Positions 8,360 through 12,557 of a stretch of DNA of 12,557 nucleotides are shown here, piece after piece (within the stretch, counting starts at the first letter, position 1; every line of letters starts with the position of its first letter). The DNA comes from Pirellulaceae bacterium (GTDB lineage Bacteria > Planctomycetota > Planctomycetia > Pirellulales > Pirellulaceae). The notes beneath the pieces were generated by a model. The model searched no databases, was not told the DNA's origin, and saw only the letters and a list, made by a program, of their open reading frames with translations. Position numbers and translations under genes: made by a program. The stretch is from NCBI GenBank assembly GCA_013002105.1, contig JABDKS010000486.1:1-12557 (forward strand). Reading direction: 5' to 3'.

Positions 8360-8811
8360 TGCACCGCACGAAAATTGAACCGTACGAAATTTCGCCGCCC
8401 GAAATTTCCCGCCCGAGTTTCCACTCATCAAATCAAGGGAACGATGCGACGTTCCGTTCGCACCAATCCAAGTGAGACCCACTTCATTGAGAATCGGCAT
8501 CGCATCGTTGTGTGACGCGTCTTCCTTGGACCAATCAGTGACGGACTTCCATTCACGCGGATCGGAATCCCTCCGGGTCATTCTAATCGAATCACTTTTC
8601 GCCCCTGTTTTGCAGGCAAAAGCCGTTATTTGCACCCAACGCGAACGTCAGCCAGCAGGCGTCAATCGTCAATATGGGGTATTGGCGTGGCCTTGGTTAA
8701 GTACGGTCAGTTTACCGACTATTCCGGTTTTGCTGTTTCCGCAAGCTCTGAATGCTCGATGCTGTGCAGTGGACGCATTTGTCTCTGACGCAACTGGTGA
8801 GGTGTATCGCG
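8360..8811. other. Divergent intergenic/5' region between giant surface-protein gene and exported-protein gene
   Basis: This spacer must hold the start signals for both divergent units. I see the 15-bp repeat at 8364-8422 and a GAGG ribosome site at 8799-8802 for the plus-strand gene. I see no convincing -35/-10 pair; a TTGGTT near 8694 with GACTAT downstream is too weak to call. If the giant gene starts at the GTG at 8635, only 8636-8811 is non-coding. Confidence 0.6.
8364..8422 (-). repeat. Imperfect 15-bp tandem repeat with AAATTT core
   Basis: On the + strand the units are 8364-8379 (CCGCACGAAAATTGAA), 8380-8394 (CCGTACGAAATTTCG), 8395-8409 (CCGCCCGAAATTTCC) and a shorter 8410-8422 (CGCCCGAGTTTCC). 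The repeat ends four bases upstream of the preferred ATG of the giant gene. If translation begins further upstream, it would encode a pentapeptide repeat (GGKFR-AAKFR-TVQFS). Confidence 0.65.
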
Positions 8812-9762
8812 GTGAAAACGACGTTTCCGATCGGACGACTCCACGTTATCGCGATGACTCTTGGCTTGGTTTGCCTGGTCGCCCCGGCGGAGGTGCCTGG
8901 TCAGAGCACAGGCGAAATGACGTTGGGTCAGCCACAAAATGATGCTTCGATACCTTCGCCGCGGCCAACCCTGCGGCGATTGTTCACAGAGAATGATTTC
9001 TTCGCTAGCGACACGGGTGATGCGGAGCGTTCGATGCGCGATAGCCATGAGACCTTGGCGCAGGATTCGGGCGAAGAAGACTCGTTGGCAGACCTGTTGC
9101 GTCGGGCCCGCATTTCCGATGACCCAGCAAACGGTGATCGTCCCGAAGACGAATCGCCGGCACCGTCCCAATTGGCGGAACTTGCCGACGACGAACCGAC
9201 CGGTTCGCTGTTGGAAGATGCCAGTGACGCCGAGCCTTCGAAGAGCGAAGCCGAAGAGGCCCGCGAGGCGCAGTTGGCACGACAACGAGCGATGGCCGCG
9301 CATCTGCATCGATTACAAAAACCGGTTCGAGAGATTCGACTGGCCGTTGCCACCACGCGCGATCAGGTGGGGCCGGACAACCGCGCCGTGCAGGTGACCG
9401 GCCACCAAAGCCAACAATGGATTACCGAAACTGGAGTTCAACGGCCTGCGGCCGACCGCTATAGCGTTCCCTTCTGTCATCGTCCGCTTTACTTTGAGCA
9501 GATTGATTTGGAGCGATGCGGCAACCACTACGGTTGTCTCCAAAACGCGGTGTCCGCGGGATATTTTTTGGTCAACACCGCCTTCTTGCCCTACCGTTTG
9601 GGAACTCAGTGTTGTGATGATAAAGTGCCAACCAGGGGTGATTGCCGGACGTGTGAGTCGTTTTCGACTAATATCGAACCACTAGCTTGCTGCGGTTTGA
9701 AACCCAAGGGATTGATCACACAGGCTGCCGCGCTAGCCGGATTTACCTTCCTAGTGCTCTAG
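8812..9762 (+). CDS. Exported Cys-rich planctomycete protein of unknown function
   Basis: 316 residues from the GTG at 8812, preceded by GGTGAGGTG about ten bases upstream. The frame is open to 8752, but only the GTG gives a proper signal peptide: basic start (VKTTFPIGRLH), hydrophobic core (VIAMTLGLVCLV), and APA|E as a likely cleavage site near residue 26. Residues 60-165 are acidic and probably disordered or helical (EAEEAREAQLARQRA). The conserved-looking core is at 217-262: YSVPFCHRPLYFEQIDLERCG, then CLQNAVSAGYF and LPYRLG. I associate this block with a family of exported planctomycete proteins of unknown role. Nine cysteines lie in the C-terminal 100 residues, including two CC pairs (267-268, 293-294) and CRTC (278-281), suggesting disulfides or metal binding. 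The last 15 residues are hydrophobic and could anchor the protein. It is followed after 40 nt by the SecA-like gene, probably in one operon. No function can be assigned. Confidence 0.85.
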   Translation: MKTTFPIGRLHVIAMTLGLVCLVAPAEVPGQSTGEMTLGQPQNDASIPSPRPTLRRLFTENDFFASDTGDAERSMRDSHETLAQDSGEEDSLADLLRRARISDDPANGDRPEDESPAPSQLAELADDEPTGSLLEDASDAEPSKSEAEEAREAQLARQRAMAAHLHRLQKPVREIRLAVATTRDQVGPDNRAVQVTGHQSQQWITETGVQRPAADRYSVPFCHRPLYFEQIDLERCGNHYGCLQNAVSAGYFLVNTAFLPYRLGTQCCDDKVPTRGDCRTCESFSTNIEPLACCGLKPKGLITQAAALAGFTFLVL

Positions 9763-9780
9763 ATGGAATCGTAGCCATTC

Positions 9781-9793
9781 GCACGAGGCGTGC
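9781..9793 (+). promoter_or_regulatory. Small hairpin presenting AGG upstream of the SecA-like start
   Basis: GCACG-AGG-CGTGC forms a perfect 5-bp stem with a 3-base loop, ending ten bases before the ATG at 9803. The only purine-rich ribosome site candidate (GAGG, 9785-9788) is held in the loop and upper stem, so it could limit initiation. The stem is short and the interpretation tentative. Confidence 0.35.
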
Positions 9794-9802
9794 AGCATCA
9801 TT

Positions 9803-11524
9803 ATGACTCAGGCCTTCAGCGAATCACCGGCGGCAGAATCGATCATTCAGCGATTCTCTGTTTCTGCGGCCAGTCATCTAGGCTACCGTCCACGCGCCGT
9901 TCAAATCGATGCGGCCAGTAGGCTGATGGGACGTGTCATCGTTGAAATGGCGACCGGCGAAGGAAAAACATTGTCACTAGCGTTGGCTGCCAGTTTGATT
10001 GCATCGACAGGGCGTCGTGTCTGTGTTGCAACCGCGAATGATTACTTGGCCCATCGCGACGCCCATTGGATGCGACCGCTGTACACAGACTTGGGGCTGA
10101 CGGTTGGAAACGTCGCGACGGATCATTCCACCCCCCAACGTTCCCAGTCGTATCAACGTGACGTTGCCTACGGCACGATTCGCGAATTTGCGTTTGACCA
10201 TCTACGTGCCGCAATGGCAGCACGTCGCCAGCAACCCATCGACGCGAGCCCGACGCTGGATGTTTTGATCGTTGACGAAGCCGATAGTGTATTGATTGAC
10301 GAAGCCAGAACGCCGTTGGTGATCAGTTCGCCCGAAAAGGGGTTGGATCCCGCGGACGAAGCTACCCTGCGTTGGGCAGCGAACGTTGCCGGCACGTTTC
10401 ATGATTCTCACGACTTTGTCCGTTGCGATCCCGGTGGAATGATTGCGTTGACGACGTCAGGTCGACAACGAGTGCTCCATTTGCAGATGCCCCCGGCGAT
10501 GGGGCCACTGAGTATGACCGACATCATTCATCGTTTGGAGATAGCGATCTGGATCAACCAAACGATGTACGCAGGGCAGCAGTACATCATTCGCGATGGC
10601 AAAGTGTCAATCATTCATGAATACACCGGTCGTGCCTCACAGCAACGAATGTTTGGGGCCGGCGTCCATCAAGCGATCGAAGCACGCGAAGGATTGAAGA
10701 TCACGCCACCGAATCAACCCATCGCAAGGATAACGGTTCAGGATTTTACGGATCTATTTGCACACGTCAGCGGAGTCACGGCAACGGCACGCGAGGACCA
10801 GAACGAATTAGTGCAAGTCTACCAGTTGCCCGTCGAAGTGATTCCAAGTCATCGGCCGTGCCAACGCAAGATTCATGCTGCATGCGTGTGCCGCGACGAA
10901 CCAACTAAATGGCAGCGGATCGCCGAAGAGACGATGGAAATGATTCAGGCTGGTCGTGCGGTCTTGATTGGGACGCGCAGTGTCCAACAATCCGAAGCGT
11001 TATCGCAGGTATTGCGGCAATGCGGGGTCGAACACGTGGTCCTGAATGCCCGGCATTTTGACCGCGAAGCGGAAATTGTTGCACAGGCAGGGAATCCGGC
11101 TCGGGTCACCGTCGCGACCAACATGGCCGGTCGTGGCACCGACATTGAATTGTCCGACGCTGTCCGCCAAGCGGGTGGGCTGCACGTGATCGTCTCGGAA
11201 GCTCACGCAGCCAGTCGGATCGATCGTCAATTGTTTGGGCGTTGTGCGCGGCAGGGCGATCCGGGAACGGCTCGGCTTTTCGTATGTCCGGACGACGAAG
11301 TCCTGCTATTGGGATTGGGGCCGGCCCGATATGGACGTACCCGGCAATCCTATTTGGCAACGTCCGATTCGCGCGGGCTGCTCAGTCAGCTTGTACGTGC
11401 GCAACGATTGGTGTCGCGTCAGCAACGGCTCGGTCGCAGCGCATTGACTGCGCATCAGTCACAGCTCAACAGCGTCCTACAGAATCTGGGACTCGACCCG
11501 CAACTTGACCCATTGCCGGAGTAG
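9803..11524 (+). CDS. Truncated SecA-like ATPase (SecA paralogue without C-terminal scaffold)
   Basis: 573 residues against roughly 850-1,000 for housekeeping SecA. Predicted to hydrolyse ATP at the membrane to move or remodel a polypeptide. NBD1: VQIDAASRLM (33-42), Walker A MATGEGKTLS (49-58), ANDYLAHRDAHWMRPLY (78-94), DVAYGTIREFAFDHLR (120-135), Walker B IVDEADSVLIDEARTPLVIS (156-175). The preprotein-crosslinking domain follows (about 185-330), with YIIRDGKVSIIHEYTGR and HQAIEAREGLKI. NBD2: VLIGTRSVQQSE (387-398), VLNARHFDREAEIVAQAG (413-430), VTVATNMAGRGTDIEL (435-450), and motif VI FGRCARQGDPG (478-488). All catalytic motifs look intact, but motif VI reads RCAR where SecA has RSGR. Only about 75 residues follow NBD2, so the helical scaffold with its two-helix finger, the helical wing and the zinc tail are missing. 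This is not the main SecA. Its neighbour upstream is an exported Cys-rich protein. The substrate is unknown. Confidence 0.95.
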   Translation: MTQAFSESPAAESIIQRFSVSAASHLGYRPRAVQIDAASRLMGRVIVEMATGEGKTLSLALAASLIASTGRRVCVATANDYLAHRDAHWMRPLYTDLGLTVGNVATDHSTPQRSQSYQRDVAYGTIREFAFDHLRAAMAARRQQPIDASPTLDVLIVDEADSVLIDEARTPLVISSPEKGLDPADEATLRWAANVAGTFHDSHDFVRCDPGGMIALTTSGRQRVLHLQMPPAMGPLSMTDIIHRLEIAIWINQTMYAGQQYIIRDGKVSIIHEYTGRASQQRMFGAGVHQAIEAREGLKITPPNQPIARITVQDFTDLFAHVSGVTATAREDQNELVQVYQLPVEVIPSHRPCQRKIHAACVCRDEPTKWQRIAEETMEMIQAGRAVLIGTRSVQQSEALSQVLRQCGVEHVVLNARHFDREAEIVAQAGNPARVTVATNMAGRGTDIELSDAVRQAGGLHVIVSEAHAASRIDRQLFGRCARQGDPGTARLFVCPDDEVLLLGLGPARYGRTRQSYLATSDSRGLLSQLVRAQRLVSRQQRLGRSALTAHQSQLNSVLQNLGLDPQLDPLPE

Positions 11525-11640
11525 GGGCGCAGACCAGTTGGGGCTCAATCGGCTCTTGGATTGGTTTGCATGATCATGGGACAGGAACGCTCTCGGGTGT
11601 TCAAAAATTCAGCATGATCGCTAGCATGCGGTGTTTCCTT

Positions 11641-11674
11641 GGACAGTCGGGTTATCCGGTTAGTCAAACTGTCC
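11641..11674 (+). repeat. Nested hairpin GGACAGT...ACTGTCC
   Basis: A perfect 7-bp outer stem (11641-11647 with 11668-11674) encloses a small inner stem CGG/CCG (11648-11650 with 11656-11658), directly stacked on the outer one. No T-run follows, so this is not a standard intrinsic terminator. Confidence 0.55.
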
Positions 11675-11676
11675 GG

Positions 11677-11694
11677 CGTTGCGAAAAAGCAACG
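11677..11694 (+). repeat. Hairpin CGTTGC-GAAAAA-GCAACG
   Basis: A perfect 6-bp stem with an A-rich 6-base loop, two bases after the preceding hairpin. It is followed by TTTGTGG rather than a long T-run. Confidence 0.5.
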
Positions 11695-11734
11695 TTTGTG
11701 GCGACAAATGAGCAACGCAGGGAAACTGGCGAAA

Positions 11735-11771
11735 TTTGCGGGCCCACTAGTCCGCAAAAGTGCCGTTTTTT
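11735..11771 (+). terminator. Possible terminator hairpin TTTGCGG/CCGCAAA with downstream T-run
   Basis: A perfect 7-bp stem (11735-11741 with 11752-11758) has a 10-base loop. Six T residues (11766-11771) follow, but eight bases after the stem, which is farther than usual. It could end the exported-protein/SecA-like transcript; confidence is low because of the spacing and modest stem. Confidence 0.35.
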
Positions 11772-11780
11772 GGTGGTTTT

Positions 11781-11810
11781 GGGTACATTTTTCTAACTCC
11801 TTGCGTACCC
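11781..11810. repeat. Inverted repeat GGGTAC...GTACCC
   Basis: Perfect 6-bp arms (11781-11786 and 11805-11810) separated by 18 bases, about 130 bases upstream of the secreted repeat protein. It could be an operator or an RNA stem; the sequence alone does not decide. Confidence 0.4.
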
Positions 11811-11832
11811 TTGAGTTGATGCCCTGCGCACG

Positions 11833-11858
11833 CTCCCGCTAGCCTTTTTTTGCGGGAG
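11833..11858. repeat. Hairpin CTCCCGC...GCGGGAG with T7 in the loop
   Basis: A perfect 7-bp GC-rich stem (11833-11839 with 11852-11858) and a 12-base loop containing seven T residues. The T-run is inside the loop, not after the stem, so it does not fit the standard intrinsic terminator; it may be a leader stem for the gene at 11943. Confidence 0.5.
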
Positions 11859-11942
11859 TGACCAGGAGAGTATGTAGTCGACCGCGGTCGCTGTTCTCCG
11901 GCGCCCTATTAATCTTCGTTACGTTTGCGAGCCTGGAACGAC

Positions 11943-12557
11943 ATGATTCGCCGATTCAACCATTTGCTTTTCTCGTCACTGCTGATCGCAGGATTCGCAC
12001 CGGTCGTCACCGCACAAGACGACTGTTGTTTCCAGCCCAGTTATCGGCTGCAATGCGAGACCGTTATGCAGCCACAAACGGTCCAGCGGTTTCGTGTCAG
12101 TTACGAGACCGAGTATGTCGACGAAGAAGTCACCAGTTATCGACCGGTGCTCAAGACGCGGCAGGAGGAGCGTGAATACCAAGTTGCACGCCCCGTGACC
12201 GAAACCAGCTACCGCGAAGAACGCTACACGCTCTGGAAACCTGTCGTCGAAACTTCCTACCGCGAAGAAACCGTTCAGCAGACCCGCTACGTCGAAGAGC
12301 AGCTTGAACGCGAAGAGCAATACACGACGATGCGGCCGGTGGTCGAAACACAGGTCTACGAAAAACAGTACGCCGTTCAGCGTCCGGTGACCCAAACTCA
12401 ATACTACGAACAACAGTACGCCGTCCAGCGACCCGTCACCGAAACCCAGTTGCGGACTCAGCAATACACGACCTACCGACCCACCACGACTTACCAGAGT
12501 CGAATGGTCGATGCCGGAGGCTATGTGCCACAAACGACGGTCACCCCCGGCCAGCTT
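11943..12557 (+). CDS. Secreted protein with 16-residue Tyr/Gln/Glu-rich tandem repeats (3' end beyond window)
   Basis: 205 codons are visible and the frame is open at the right edge. The ATG at 11943 begins a clear signal peptide: MIRRFNH, hydrophobic core LLFSSLLIAGFAPVV, cleavage near VTA|QDD (residue 24). The weak GGAA at 11935-11938 is the only ribosome site candidate. Residues 28-29 are a CC pair. From about residue 65 the chain is a tandem repeat of consensus xRPVxETxYxEExYxV, with copies led by YRPVLKT, ARPVTET, WKPVVET, MRPVVET, QRPVTQT and QRPVTET; one longer unit carries an insert (VQQTRYVEEQLEREE). The period of 16 residues (48 bp) is also seen in the DNA. Similar repeat proteins are, to my knowledge, common in planctomycetes and have no assigned function; a structural role in the cell envelope or periplasm is an inference. 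No enzyme motif is seen. Confidence 0.88.
   Translation, partial: MIRRFNHLLFSSLLIAGFAPVVTAQDDCCFQPSYRLQCETVMQPQTVQRFRVSYETEYVDEEVTSYRPVLKTRQEEREYQVARPVTETSYREERYTLWKPVVETSYREETVQQTRYVEEQLEREEQYTTMRPVVETQVYEKQYAVQRPVTQTQYYEQQYAVQRPVTETQLRTQQYTTYRPTTTYQSRMVDAGGYVPQTTVTPGQL
12135..12500 (+). repeat. 48-bp periodic coding repeat (xRPVxETxYxEExYxV)
   Basis: Six to seven imperfect copies of a 16-codon unit. The best-conserved DNA stretch is CAGTACGCCGTnCAGCG, present at 12366 and again 48 bases later. The units differ mainly at third positions and at Tyr/Arg/Gln positions, as expected for an old, selected protein repeat. Confidence 0.8.

Larger units (their letters stand above)
11525..11942. other. 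Dyad-rich non-coding spacer
   Basis: 418 bases separate the SecA-like stop from the next start. The two short frames here (11566-11796 and 11639-11842) have no ribosome site, signal peptide or recognisable composition. The spacer contains a series of perfect inverted repeats, listed separately, plus a 10-bp palindrome CATGATCATG at 11569-11578 and a GCATG/CATGC dyad at 11612-11629. It may combine terminators for the upstream operon with a structured leader for the downstream gene. Confidence 0.6.

Noticed and set aside
8752..8811. Upstream ATG start for the exported Cys-rich protein
   Set aside because: It would put 20 residues in front of the signal peptide; the GTG at 8812 has a GAGG site and gives a normal signal peptide.
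9803..11524. Housekeeping SecA
   Set aside because: The protein is several hundred residues too short and lacks the scaffold, wing and zinc-binding tail.
11566..11842. Two short plus-strand frames in the spacer after the SecA-like gene
   Set aside because: No ribosome site, no coherent composition, and they run through several perfect inverted repeats.
11976..12533. Minus-strand open frame of 185 residues
   Set aside because: It mirrors the plus-strand 16-residue repeat gene, which has a signal peptide and regular repeats; the minus frame is repetitive only by reflection.

Overview
The window looks like a chromosome segment of a planctomycete, most likely a Rhodopirellula-type member of the Pirellulaceae. 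The evidence is in the proteins: an LEPR-XLL-type motif (LEPRFVL) near the start of a giant beta-repeat surface protein, a Hanks-type kinase with a long acidic N-terminal tail ending in FLSEAVVTGDLDHPNIV, and small exported Cys-rich or Tyr/Gln-rich proteins of a kind I associate with that group. No taxonomic search was possible.

Minus-strand block (8359 or 8635 down to 1). One very long reading frame encodes a giant extracellular beta-helix/haemagglutinin-like protein of about 2,400 residues. It is cut by a single in-frame TAA at 6571-6569. The frame then stays open for another 1,788 codons and ends in an ATGA overlap (1205-1202) with the next gene, a Ser/Thr protein kinase whose 3' end lies beyond the left edge. 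Near the C-terminus of the giant protein is an 18-bp minisatellite encoding the hexapeptide SSLDGP.

Divergent region (8360-8811). This holds a 15-bp imperfect repeat close to the likely start of the giant gene, and presumably the promoters of both transcription units.

Plus-strand block (8812-11524). A 316-residue exported Cys-rich protein is followed after 40 nt by a 573-residue SecA-like ATPase. The ATPase keeps both nucleotide-binding domains and the preprotein-crosslinking domain but lacks nearly all of the C-terminal half-scaffold of true SecA. The pair is probably an operon.

11525-11942 is a non-coding spacer unusually rich in perfect short inverted repeats. From 11943 to the right edge runs the 5' part of a secreted Tyr/Gln/Glu-rich protein built from a 16-residue tandem repeat.

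How the parts may work together (inference): a giant cell-surface protein is co-translated with a membrane-type signalling kinase, and beside it, divergently, sits a trimmed SecA paralogue with an exported partner. This recalls accessory Sec systems dedicated to adhesins in other bacteria, but nothing in the sequence proves that these genes act together.
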